Assembly: GCA_040381555.1 (NCBI GenBank)
Contig: JBEIHC010000107.1
Coordinates: 1-9,533, forward strand
From: CANHCC01 sp040381555
GTDB taxonomy: Bacteria > Bacteroidota > Bacteroidia > J057 > RFSG01
Reading direction: 5' to 3'
DNA: 9,533 nucleotides
Numbering within the stretch: position 1 is the stretch's first letter; each line of letters opens with the position of its first letter. Below are positions 1 to 6,622 of this stretch, in pieces. The translations under genes and the position numbers were made by a program. The notes beneath the pieces were generated by a model. That model did not search any database, was not told where the DNA came from, and was given only the letters and a program-made list of their open reading frames with translations.

Positions 1-120
1 GCGTCTCTACAAAAGCCTGAATACGAAATGAAATACAAATATAATTGAATCCTGAAATGAAATTGTTTGGCCATAAAATGGATTTCAAACCGCAATTTTG
101 TATGACCTTCGTAGAGACGC
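1..120. repeat. MITE-like segment bounded by 10-bp inverted repeats
   Basis: The first ten bases (GCGTCTCTAC) are the exact reverse complement of bases 111-120 (GTAGAGACGC), with about 100 bp of AT-rich, non-coding sequence between them. The right arm runs on into a longer palindrome, so the left arm probably also extends beyond the window edge. GTAGAGACGCAC-type inverted repeats are, to my knowledge, common between genes in Bacteroidota. No transposase is present. A non-autonomous element is an inference, and a chance pair of scattered motif copies is the alternative. Confidence 0.5.
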
Positions 121-163
121 ACAATTGTGCGTCTCCAATTGTGCGTCTATAATTTTGCGTCTC
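114..163. repeat. 22-bp perfect palindrome followed by 14-bp tandem repeats
   Basis: Bases 114-135 form a perfect 22-bp palindrome centred on CAATTG, with arms GAGACGCACAA/TTGTGCGTCTC. Its right half is then repeated in tandem with a 14-bp period: 122-135 CAATTGTGCGTCTC, 136-149 CAATTGTGCGTCTA and 150-163 TAATTTTGCGTCTC. The second copy differs from the first at one base and the third at two. The palindrome could form a hairpin or cruciform or bind a dimeric protein. No role is shown by the sequence. Confidence 0.8.
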
Positions 164-181
164 TTTCATTCAACCCAAGCA

Positions 182-257
182 GTCATCCCGAGTAAGGCGG
201 CGAACCCATATTAGCATTATTAATTATTTTATTATGCCGCCTGTATCGAGGGACGAC
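182..257 (+). repeat. Structured dispersed repeat, copy A
   Basis: This is an imperfect palindrome of about 76 bp. A 7-bp stem (195-201 AGGCGGC with 236-242 GCCGCCT) encloses a 34-nt AT-rich loop. Below it lies a symmetric GTA/GTA internal loop (192-194 and 243-245). The lower arm pairs CGA/TCG, C188-G250, C187-G252, T186-A253 and GTC/GAC (182-184 with 255-257), with bulged A249 and G251. The arm GTCATCCCGAGTA resembles a motif I know as frequent between genes in Bacteroidota. Copy B at 351-420 has the same architecture. Confidence 0.7.
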
Positions 258-350
258 GGGGAAGTTTTAAGATTTTTAAATGGGGACAGCAGGGCGTGAC
301 GCACGGAGGGGCGTGACGCACGGCAAAATTTCTACCATTTTTCATAGCCC

Positions 351-420
351 GTCTTGCCTCGATACGGTGCCATAAGATTCGTGCAAATTCATTCCCCATT
401 CAGCACCTACTCGGCATGAC
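351..420 (-). repeat. Structured dispersed repeat, copy B (inverted)
   Basis: Read on the minus strand from 420, this repeats the architecture of copy A: GTCATGCCGAGTA, a 5-bp stem (GGTGC at 407-403 with GCACC at 370-366), a loop of about 32 nt, then GTATCGAGG and GAC at 353-351. The GTA/GTA internal loop and both single-base bulges are in the same places. The stem sequence is different but still complementary, and the C187-G252 pair of copy A is a G-C pair here (415 with 356). Together with A it makes an inverted pair reminiscent of a BIME. Confidence 0.7.
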
Positions 421-500
421 TATGTTGCATTCAACCCAAGCTGTCATCCCGAGTAAGGCGGGGAAGGTATTGGGTATAAGGCGTGACCCACGGCAAAATT

Positions 501-552
501 CTAGTGGTTAGTGATTAGTGGCAGCATAACTAACAACTAACAACTAACAACT
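501..552. repeat. Heptamer tandem repeats abutting the uvrA stop codon
   Basis: Two heptamer arrays sit side by side. Three copies of (C/T)TAGTG(G/A) lie at 501-521, and three exact copies of TAACAAC lie at 531-551, with partial copies on both sides. The last copy runs into the uvrA stop codon (minus-strand TAG, 551-553). The arrays are partly complementary (GTTAG against CTAAC), so a weak hairpin is possible downstream of uvrA. There is no clear U-tract, so I do not call a rho-independent terminator. Confidence 0.65.
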
Positions 553-3367
553 AACCCAACTCCTCCTTCAAAAATTTGCCCGTAAATGAGGCCTTACATT
601 TTGCTATATCTTCCGGTGTGCCGGTAGCCAAAACCGTTCCTCCCGCAGCTCCGCCTTCGGGCCCCATATCAATAACCCAGTCCGCTACTTTAATGACATC
701 CAAGTTATGCTCCACTACCAATACGGTGTTTCCTTTTCCTACTAATCGTTGTAATACTTCCAACAATTTTTCGATATCCTGGAAATGCAAACCTGTGGTG
801 GGTTCATCCAAAATATACACTGTTTTACCTGTATCGCGTTTGCTTAATTCGGTAGCAATTTTTACCCGCTGAGCTTCGCCTCCGGATAGGGTTGTTGCCT
901 GTTGACCTAAGGTAATATAGCCTAATCCTACTTCCTCCAATGCACGAATTTTTGCCGATATCCGGGGTAAATTTTCGAAAAACACCAAGGCTTCTGATAC
1001 GGTCATATTCAGCACATCACTAATGGATTTTCCTTTAAAGCGTACCTCCAAGGTTTCCCGATTATATCTTCTTCCTCTACATACTTCGCAATCTACATAC
1101 ACATCCGGGAGGAAATTCATTTCAATTACTTTAATTCCCCCACCCTGACATTCTTCACATCTGCCCCCTTTCACATTAAAACTAAAACGACCGGCTTTAT
1201 ACCCCCGAATTTTGGATTCCGGAAGCTCTGTAAAGAAGTCTCTAATTAAAGTAAATAAGCCCGTATATGTCGCAGGATTACTTCTGGGTGTGCGGCCAAT
1301 AGGGGATTGATCTATTTCTATTATTTTATCAATTAATTCCAAGCCTTTAATTTTTTTATAGGCTAAAGGCTTAACACGCGAATTATAAATATATTTATTG
1401 AGTATTGGATAAAGTGTATCATTTACTAGGGTACTTTTGCCGGACCCACTTACTCCAGTGATGCAGACAAATAGTCCTAAGGGAAATTCTACAGTGACAT
1501 TTTTTAGATTATTTCCAGAAGCTCCAGAAAGAATTAATTTTCTGTCTCCGGGGGGTCTTCTGAGTTCCGGAATTTTAATCGATCGCACACCAGAGAGGAA
1601 ATCTGCGGTTGGCGTATGCTGCTTGAGGAATTCCTTTGGAGGTCCTGCGGCAACCACTCTTCCCCCATGAATGCCGGCAAGTGGCCCAATATCCACAATA
1701 AAATCGGAGGCCAGCATCATGTCTTTGTCATGCTCTACGACCATCACGGTATTTCCGAGATCTCTGAGTTTTTGCAATGCCTGAATCAGGCGCACATTGT
1801 CCCTCTGATGCAGGCCAATACTGGGCTCATCCAAAATATACAAAACTCCGGTGAGGCGGGATCCAATTTGAGTGGCCAGTCGTATGCGTTGAGCCTCCCC
1901 ACCGGAAAGAGAACGAGCCGGGCGATTGAGCGTGAGATACCCTAAGCCAACTTCTGTCAGAAATCCTATTCTCTTAGCAATTTCTTTATTCAGATCTCCG
2001 GCAATCAGCTTTTGGCGTTTAGTTAGCTTAGTCTCAACTTTCATAAACCATTCCTCGAGGCTGGCCAAATCCAAGGAGGATAATTCATAAATATTTTTAC
2101 CAGCAACTTTAAACCAAAGACTCTCGAGCTTTAAGCGGCTGCCCTTACATTCTGGGCAATCTTCCTGACGCATAAAATCTTCTGCCCAAGCCCGAATATT
2201 CTCCGATTCGGTTGATTCAAACTGTGCCCGTACATAATTTTTCACTCCAGGATATCCATAGGTGTAAACGCTTCCTCCTTCGGGTATTTCATACCCTTCG
2301 GGGCCATCCAATAAAAAAGATACAATGGATTCCGGTAATTCTTGAATGGGCGTAGTCAACTTAAACCCTTTTTGCTTGGCAAGGGTTTTAAGGGCACCGA
2401 AAATCCATATATCCCGATATTCTCCTAAAGGGGCAAATCCCCCGCGCATAATGGATAGAGAGGGATCGGGCACTATGGCTTCAGTATCTGCTTCCATTAC
2501 ATATCCTAAGCCTTTGCAATGTGGGCAAGCTCCGTAAGGGGAGTTAAATGAAAAGGTATTGGGAGCGGGTTCTTCATAACTGATGCCTGTTTCCGGATCC
2601 ATCAGATTTCGGCTATACCAGCTTTCGTCCTCCTGATTTTCTTCCATGGCCAGCATCAGACCTTTGCCCAATTGCATAGCCTTTGTGAGAGATGCTGCCA
2701 GCCTGCTGCTATCGGATGCAGGCTTGAGGCGATCTATCAACAGTTCAATGTTATGCACTTTATACCGATCCATGGAAATGCTTTTGCTGAGGTCATGCAG
2801 CACTCCATTGATTCGAACTTTGGTGAATCCCTGTTTGCGAACCTGCTCAAATAATTCCCGGTAATGTCCTTTACGACCCCGAACCAATGGAGCCAAGATA
2901 AATACCTTACGGTCGGCGAATTTATGAATCAGGCTTTGAACAATTTCCTCATCGGATAGTTTTTGCATTTTCTTCCCACTGAGGTAAGAATAAGCCTCTC
3001 CTGCCCGAGCAAATAGGAGTCGGAGAAAATCATAAATTTCGGTAACAGTACCAACGGTAGAGCGAGGATTTCGAGAGGTGGTTTTTTGCTCTATGGCGAT
3101 TACAGGAGAAAGTCCAGTGATGCGGTCCACATCCGGTCTTTCCAGTCCGCCTATAAATTGTCGGGCATAGGCAGAGAAACTTTCCAGATAGCGTCTTTGT
3201 CCTTCCGCATAGATTGTATCAAAAGCGAGAGAGGATTTTCCTGAGCCAGAAATACCCGTAATCACAATGAGTTTCTCCCGAGGGATAGAAACATCGATAT
3301 TTTTTAAATTATGCACACGGGCACCCTGCACCTCAATGGCATCTTCCTGAGAAAATACTTTGTTCAT
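551..3367 (-). CDS. uvrA: Excinuclease ABC subunit A (UvrA, class I)
   Basis: This is the cytoplasmic damage-recognition ATPase of nucleotide excision repair; it loads UvrB at lesions. At 938 residues it matches the usual length (about 940). There are two ABC modules: Walker A GISGSGKS (38-45) and GVSGSGKS (638-645), signatures LSGGE (487-491 and 827-831), and Walker B LDEP (512-515 and 852-855). Residues of about 125-245 occupy the place of the UvrB-binding insertion, which separates class I UvrA from UvrA2. The C-terminal zinc finger is intact (C737, C740, C760, C763), and Cys pairs occur at 281/284 and 404/407. Oddly, the CxxC usually found about 25 residues before C281 is replaced by MDPETG (256-261). 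It starts 3 bp after the transglycosylase stop and is the last gene of a minus-strand operon. The product is essentially certain. Confidence 0.98.
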   Translation of the reverse strand: MNKVFSQEDAIEVQGARVHNLKNIDVSIPREKLIVITGISGSGKSSLAFDTIYAEGQRRYLESFSAYARQFIGGLERPDVDRITGLSPVIAIEQKTTSRNPRSTVGTVTEIYDFLRLLFARAGEAYSYLSGKKMQKLSDEEIVQSLIHKFADRKVFILAPLVRGRKGHYRELFEQVRKQGFTKVRINGVLHDLSKSISMDRYKVHNIELLIDRLKPASDSSRLAASLTKAMQLGKGLMLAMEENQEDESWYSRNLMDPETGISYEEPAPNTFSFNSPYGACPHCKGLGYVMEADTEAIVPDPSLSIMRGGFAPLGEYRDIWIFGALKTLAKQKGFKLTTPIQELPESIVSFLLDGPEGYEIPEGGSVYTYGYPGVKNYVRAQFESTESENIRAWAEDFMRQEDCPECKGSRLKLESLWFKVAGKNIYELSSLDLASLEEWFMKVETKLTKRQKLIAGDLNKEIAKRIGFLTEVGLGYLTLNRPARSLSGGEAQRIRLATQIGSRLTGVLYILDEPSIGLHQRDNVRLIQALQKLRDLGNTVMVVEHDKDMMLASDFIVDIGPLAGIHGGRVVAAGPPKEFLKQHTPTADFLSGVRSIKIPELRRPPGDRKLILSGASGNNLKNVTVEFPLGLFVCITGVSGSGKSTLVNDTLYPILNKYIYNSRVKPLAYKKIKGLELIDKIIEIDQSPIGRTPRSNPATYTGLFTLIRDFFTELPESKIRGYKAGRFSFNVKGGRCEECQGGGIKVIEMNFLPDVYVDCEVCRGRRYNRETLEVRFKGKSISDVLNMTVSEALVFFENLPRISAKIRALEEVGLGYITLGQQATTLSGGEAQRVKIATELSKRDTGKTVYILDEPTTGLHFQDIEKLLEVLQRLVGKGNTVLVVEHNLDVIKVADWVIDMGPEGGAAGGTVLATGTPEDIAKCKASFTGKFLKEELG

Positions 3368-3370
3368 GGA

Positions 3371-4393
3371 TTACTTGAAACTATCCGGCTTGCGATAAGG
3401 TTCCTCAGGAGGATCAGAATAGGTACCCGGGAGGAGGGTGTCGGTAAAATTTCTTTGAATGGGTTTAGGTTCCTGGGCTGTTTCCGGCAGCCATAATTCA
3501 AATGATTTTCCGGATTCAACGGTGAGTTTATTCTGAAGCAACCAAGGGTTTAAAATTTTCAAAGTTTTATAGTTAGCACCCATGGCATTGGCAAAAGCAG
3601 CCAAATCAGTTATACTGCCATCTACTTTCACTTTTTTAAGGTGATAGGGCTGGTACAAATCGCGGTGATAGAGTTTGTAGCCATATTCTTCCGGATTGTT
3701 GAGAATGAGTTTAATTGCCAAAATGCGGAACACATAGCGAGATGTTTCTTGATTGAGATACAAATCATAATAGGAATTCGCCATTTGAACCTTCAGGGCG
3801 GAGTTAACGCCTCCATTCCCCATATTATAGGCAGCTGCAGCCAAGGTCCAGCTGCCGAATTTTGAGTAGGACTCTTTCAAATACCGACAGGCTGCCCGAG
3901 TCGCTTTGATGGGATCCAATCTTTCATCAATATTTTCGTTTACGGTAAGCCCAAATTGTTTTGCGGTTTCTGGAATAAATTGCCAGAAACCTTTGGCTCC
4001 TTTGCCGGAAACCAAATTACTGAGTCCACTTTCGGCTAAAGCCAGAAAATAAAAATCTTCCGGCACCCCTTCCTCCTTTAAAATCTGGGTAAGCTCCGAA
4101 CGCCAACGATGCGATTTTTTTAGCATCAATATCATATTGGACTGCCAATAAGCATTTACCTGAATCTCCTTATCCAGGCGCTCATGCACATCCATTTCTG
4201 TAACCGGAACTTTTTCCCCTGCAAAGTCTAAAGTTGCAGGATATTCAAAGGAAAATATTTGCTGACGGGAGGACAAGTCCTGAGATTTTTGGACGGATTC
4301 AGGATGCCGGGCAGCATGAAATAAATGACCGGCACCAAATGCCAGCAAGGTCATGAACATACCCAACAGAAATGAACCTTTGTTGCCTTTCAT
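3371..4393 (-). CDS. MltD-like lytic transglycosylase (GH23 family)
   Basis: This is a predicted cell-envelope muramidase that cleaves peptidoglycan glycan strands to 1,6-anhydromuramyl products. An uncleaved N-terminal membrane segment or signal peptide covers residues of about 7-25 and has no lipobox. The SLT domain spans about 95-235: catalytic Glu121 in ALAESGLSN, GFWQF (135-139) followed by PETA, and AAYNMGNGG (187-195). These are the standard motifs of the family. Residues of about 255-303 (ITDLAAFANAMGANYKTLKI..NP, then a W-L-P ending) look like one degenerate LysM-type peptidoglycan-binding domain. The tail is proline-rich and charged. At 340 residues it is shorter than multi-LysM MltD. 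Its ATG shares a base with the upstream stop (TAATG), which suggests translational coupling. The enzyme class is secure; the MltD subtype is an inference. Confidence 0.93.
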   Translation of the reverse strand: MKGNKGSFLLGMFMTLLAFGAGHLFHAARHPESVQKSQDLSSRQQIFSFEYPATLDFAGEKVPVTEMDVHERLDKEIQVNAYWQSNMILMLKKSHRWRSELTQILKEEGVPEDFYFLALAESGLSNLVSGKGAKGFWQFIPETAKQFGLTVNENIDERLDPIKATRAACRYLKESYSKFGSWTLAAAAYNMGNGGVNSALKVQMANSYYDLYLNQETSRYVFRILAIKLILNNPEEYGYKLYHRDLYQPYHLKKVKVDGSITDLAAFANAMGANYKTLKILNPWLLQNKLTVESGKSFELWLPETAQEPKPIQRNFTDTLLPGTYSDPPEEPYRKPDSFK

Positions 4394-5109
4394 TAGAAGT
4401 TTGGCTTGAGCAAATACTTTTTGTAAAATTCGTCAATATATTCCACTACTTCATCGGCAGTATCCACAACGGTGAAGAGAAATAAATCATCCGGGGAAAT
4501 ATTTTTCTCTTTTTCCAACAAAACCTGCTGAATCCAGGTCAACAATCCTCCCCAGAAATCTTTTCCTACCAGCACAATTGGGAATTTTCCGATTTTCAGC
4601 GTTTGAATCAGAGTTAAAGCTTCAAACAATTCATCTAGGGTGCCAAAGCCACCGGGAAGGGCCACAAACCCTTGAGAATATTTCACGAACATCACCTTTC
4701 GAACGAAGAAATAATCAAAATCGATATTTTTATCCCGGTCAATGTAGGGGTTGGAATGTTGCTCAAAAGGCAACTCAATATTGAGGCCAACGGAGATACC
4801 GCCATTTTCATAGGCCCCTTTGTTTGCGGCTTCCATAATACCTGGGCCACCGCCCGTAATCACCCCAAATCCACGAGCAGCCAGCTTACTGGCTATTTCG
4901 GTTGCCAATCCGTAATAAGGATTGTCGGGTTGAGTGCGAGCCGAGCCAAATAAGGACACACAAGGACCGATTTTGGACATTTTCTCAAAACCTTCCACAA
5001 ATTCGGCAATGATTTTAAAAATTTGCCAAGTATCAATCACCCGTTTTTCTTTCCAATCTTTATGGGTTACGCCACCAATCTTTCCGCTATACTTGTTTTC
5101 TGAAGCCAT
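4393..5109 (-). CDS. LOG-family (TIGR00730) nucleoside 5'-monophosphate phosphoribohydrolase
   Basis: This is a Rossmann-fold protein of the LOG family, often mis-annotated as lysine decarboxylase. Characterised members hydrolyse cytokinin riboside 5'-monophosphate or purine nucleotides to the base plus ribose 5-phosphate. It has the diagnostic motifs SLFGSAR (52-58), GGGPGIMEAAN (86-96), FFVRKVMFVK (134-143) with the conserved Arg, and PGGFGTLDE (152-160) with catalytic Glu160. At 238 residues it carries about 45 extra N-terminal residues compared with the shortest LOG proteins. It has no signal peptide and is cytoplasmic. It is the first gene of the minus-strand operon and lies behind a perfect TAnnTTTG element. 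The start follows an A-rich leader (GATAAAAA). The substrate of this copy is unknown; in bacteria the role is probably nucleotide salvage rather than hormone synthesis. Confidence 0.92.
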   Translation of the reverse strand: MASENKYSGKIGGVTHKDWKEKRVIDTWQIFKIIAEFVEGFEKMSKIGPCVSLFGSARTQPDNPYYGLATEIASKLAARGFGVITGGGPGIMEAANKGAYENGGISVGLNIELPFEQHSNPYIDRDKNIDFDYFFVRKVMFVKYSQGFVALPGGFGTLDELFEALTLIQTLKIGKFPIVLVGKDFWGGLLTWIQQVLLEKEKNISPDDLFLFTVVDTADEVVEYIDEFYKKYLLKPNF

Positions 5110-5146
5110 TTTTTATCTATTGAGAGTACGATTTTAAAAAGGGATT

Positions 5147-5154
5147 CAAAGATA
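5147..5154 (-). promoter_or_regulatory. Bacteroidota -7 promoter element for the LOG/transglycosylase/uvrA operon
   Basis: The minus strand reads TATCTTTG, a perfect match to the Bacteroidota -7 consensus TAnnTTTG. It lies 37 nt upstream of the LOG start codon, giving a predicted leader of about 30 nt. About 18 nt further upstream is TTAG, a weak -33 candidate, which is itself part of the palindrome at 5164-5178. The element is seen directly; promoter activity is inferred. Confidence 0.7.
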
Positions 5155-5163
5155 CAGAGATTC

Positions 5164-5213
5164 GGTTAGATACTAACCCCCCATTAGATGCTAACCTCAG
5201 CTAAATACTATCT
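5164..5213. promoter_or_regulatory. Three spaced copies of a TTAG-N3-CTAA-type motif (candidate operator)
   Basis: Copy 1 (5164-5178) is a perfect interrupted palindrome, GGTTAG-ATA-CTAACC. Copy 2 (5184-5196, TTAGATGCTAACC) is 18 bp further on and keeps the TTAG/CTAA core. Copy 3 (5201-5213, CTAAATACTATCT) is degenerate, with 9 of 13 bases matching copy 1, and sits another 17 bp on. The array lies between the two divergent operons. Copy 1 covers the -33 to -18 zone of the minus-strand promoter and copy 3 lies just upstream of the likely plus-strand -7 element. A repressor or activator binding both promoters is possible but not shown. Confidence 0.45.
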
Positions 5214-5232
5214 GGTATTTCAGGATTTTTTT

Positions 5233-5240
5233 TAACTTTA
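5233..5240 (+). promoter_or_regulatory. Probable -7 element of the plus-strand lipoprotein operon
   Basis: TAACTTTA matches the TAnnTTTG consensus at all but the last position and lies 19 nt before the ATG at 5260. A weak -33 candidate, TGG at 5213-5215, is 17 bp upstream. The short AT-rich leader (AACCGTAAAA before the ATG) with no Shine-Dalgarno site is usual for Bacteroidota. This is a plausible promoter, weaker than its divergent partner. Confidence 0.45.
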
Positions 5241-5259
5241 AATAAGCAAAACCGTAAAA

Positions 5260-6132
5260 ATGAAAATTCTCCACCATTTCGTTTGGGTCGGAATATTATC
5301 AGTATCCTTGTTTTCCTGCACTAAAACAGAAACTTTGGTGATGGACAACAATACTCCCCCGCCCGACCAGACGCCCAAATCCTTTAACCGGGAAGCCTAT
5401 TTGAATCGTGTTTTTATTTCCTTAATTGGAAGAAAACCCACCAATACAGAACAAGCTTCTGCCTATGCCCTCGTGCCAGCAGTCGCCCCTACCCAATCCC
5501 AATTGGAAGCTATGCTGGAAACGGTTTTTCTAAATCCAGGATATTTAGCTCGTTCTTATGACAATGCCCGAATAGACCTACTGAATAATTTAGATACTGC
5601 AGAAATAACCAATATGCTGGCAACTTTTGACCAGATTATTAATTCGACCACTGACCATATTTTAATTGATCAAATAAATCGGGAAAAAATACGACTGCAA
5701 GAAATGCTGACCATTCCATCAGACTTAAGTAATGGCACATTAGACCGACGAGGACTGCATAGAAGATGTATTCACAATTGGTTTTATGACCAAATCAATA
5801 TGGGCACTGCGAACTTTGTCATTTCTTCCTTTCAGAATTTTCTGTTTCGCCCGCCTACTACCTCCGAACAAGCTCAGGGGATTTCTATGGTAGATGGATT
5901 TTCAGGCACCTTATTTTTATCTGCAGGAAATTCCAAAACAGATTACCTGACCATATTTTTTAACTCTCAGCATTATGCAGAAGGACAAGTAAAAGATGCC
6001 TTTCGAAGATATTTATTTCGGGAGCCTACTGCCAATGAATTGTCCTCCTATACAGTTGAGTTATTTACCGACTGGAATTATAATCGATTAGTTAAAAAAC
6101 TACTTAGCTCTACAGAATATGCGTATCAATAG
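5260..6132 (+). CDS. Lipoprotein with three DUF4214/DUF1549-like helical modules
   Basis: This is the first gene of the plus-strand operon. A type II signal peptide ends in the lipobox LFSC with lipid-modified Cys20, so the product is anchored in the envelope. A short proline-rich linker (about 30-42) leads to module 1 (44-95: AYLNRVFISLIGRKPTNTEQ ending in FLNPGY), module 2 (about 182-240: NFLFRPPTTSEQ ending in FNSQHY) and module 3 (242-289: DAFRRYLFREPTANE ending in LLSSTEY). The pattern aromatic-x2-L-x-GR-x-PT-x2-E followed by LxSxxY is that of DUF4214, and of the N-terminal part of DUF1549 proteins found beside DUF1501 genes. Residues 100-180 are helical and contain the only Cys outside the signal region (C170). 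No catalytic residues are recognisable, so a binding or scaffold role is likely. It overlaps the next gene by 14 bp. The lipoprotein call is firm; the family assignment is by motif only. Confidence 0.8.
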   Translation: MKILHHFVWVGILSVSLFSCTKTETLVMDNNTPPPDQTPKSFNREAYLNRVFISLIGRKPTNTEQASAYALVPAVAPTQSQLEAMLETVFLNPGYLARSYDNARIDLLNNLDTAEITNMLATFDQIINSTTDHILIDQINREKIRLQEMLTIPSDLSNGTLDRRGLHRRCIHNWFYDQINMGTANFVISSFQNFLFRPPTTSEQAQGISMVDGFSGTLFLSAGNSKTDYLTIFFNSQHYAEGQVKDAFRRYLFREPTANELSSYTVELFTDWNYNRLVKKLLSSTEYAYQ

Positions 6133-6610
6133 AAGCCTTCTACTCTTGCTGGTATTGACCATTGGGATGGGTTCCTGCAAAAAGGAATATGAAACCATTT
6201 ATGTGGTAAATAAAGTAAAAGCTGGTAATGCTACAGTTACCAAACCGAACCGAAAAACCACGCTGGAATTCGTATCCATTCTTTACTCTGACTTGTTGGG
6301 AGCCAGCGTCCCACAACAGGAATTAATTAAGATGATTTCTGCCTATGATGCCTTTGGAGACGGCTCGGTAGTGGAAGATTTAATTGTACGAAACTTGATG
6401 AATCGTACGGGTGTAAGTATTCCAAGCAATACCGAAATGCGCGCTAATCCGGATGAATTTATACAAGCTGCTTATAAGCGATTTCTAGCACGAGACGCCA
6501 GTGATTATGAGGTATGGTATTTTAGAAATCAAATAGAGAAAAACTCAGACATTACGCCTGATCTTATTTATTATGTATTACTTACTTCGGATGAATACCG
6601 ATACTATTAA
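6119..6610 (+). CDS. Small lipoprotein with DUF4214/DUF1549-like modules
   Basis: This 163-residue lipoprotein has lipobox GMGSC (Cys20) after a leucine-rich signal core; the mature protein starts CKKEYE. Two helical modules are visible. The first is degenerate (49 to about 95: TLEFVSILYSDLLGASVPQQE). The second is clear (112-163: EFIQAAYKRFLARDASDYE ending in LLTSDEYRYY). Both match the upstream protein in the pattern aromatic-x2-(L/F)-L, a small loop, Glu, and a terminal SxEY, so the two genes are probably related by duplication or act as paired subunits. The ATG lies 14 bp inside the upstream gene, which implies translational coupling. DUF1501 follows 12 bp downstream. The function is unknown. 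Confidence 0.78.
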   Translation: MRINRSLLLLLVLTIGMGSCKKEYETIYVVNKVKAGNATVTKPNRKTTLEFVSILYSDLLGASVPQQELIKMISAYDAFGDGSVVEDLIVRNLMNRTGVSIPSNTEMRANPDEFIQAAYKRFLARDASDYEVWYFRNQIEKNSDITPDLIYYVLLTSDEYRYY

Positions 6611-6622
6611 CAGCTGCTGCAT

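Larger units (their letters stand above)
167..500. repeat. Imperfect direct duplication of an intergenic unit, second copy internally deleted
   Basis: A 34-bp segment at 167-200 recurs at 428-461 with a single A/T difference. A second block, GGCGTGAC(G/C)CACGGCAAAATT, occurs at 310-330 and again at 480-500 with one mismatch; its first 14 bases also appear at 293-306. The blocks keep the same order in both copies, but they lie 109 bp apart (200 to 310) in the first copy and only 18 bp apart (461 to 480) in the second. The simplest reading is a tandem duplication followed by an internal deletion in the right-hand copy. Confidence 0.7.

Noticed and set aside
1..550. Hidden small gene, tRNA or riboswitch in the left flank
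   Set aside because: I saw no convincing start with a leader, no cloverleaf and no known riboswitch core; repeats account for most of the region.
501..551. Rho-independent terminator for uvrA
   Set aside because: The pairing between the two heptamer arrays is weak and AT-rich and no U-tract follows on the minus strand.
576..872. Plus-strand open frame opposite uvrA
   Set aside because: It is antisense to the conserved C-terminal ABC module of UvrA; its composition is that of an opposite-strand shadow and it has no recognisable motif. The same applies to the plus-strand frames at 1437-1670, 1616-1945, 2346-2537 and 2646-2864.
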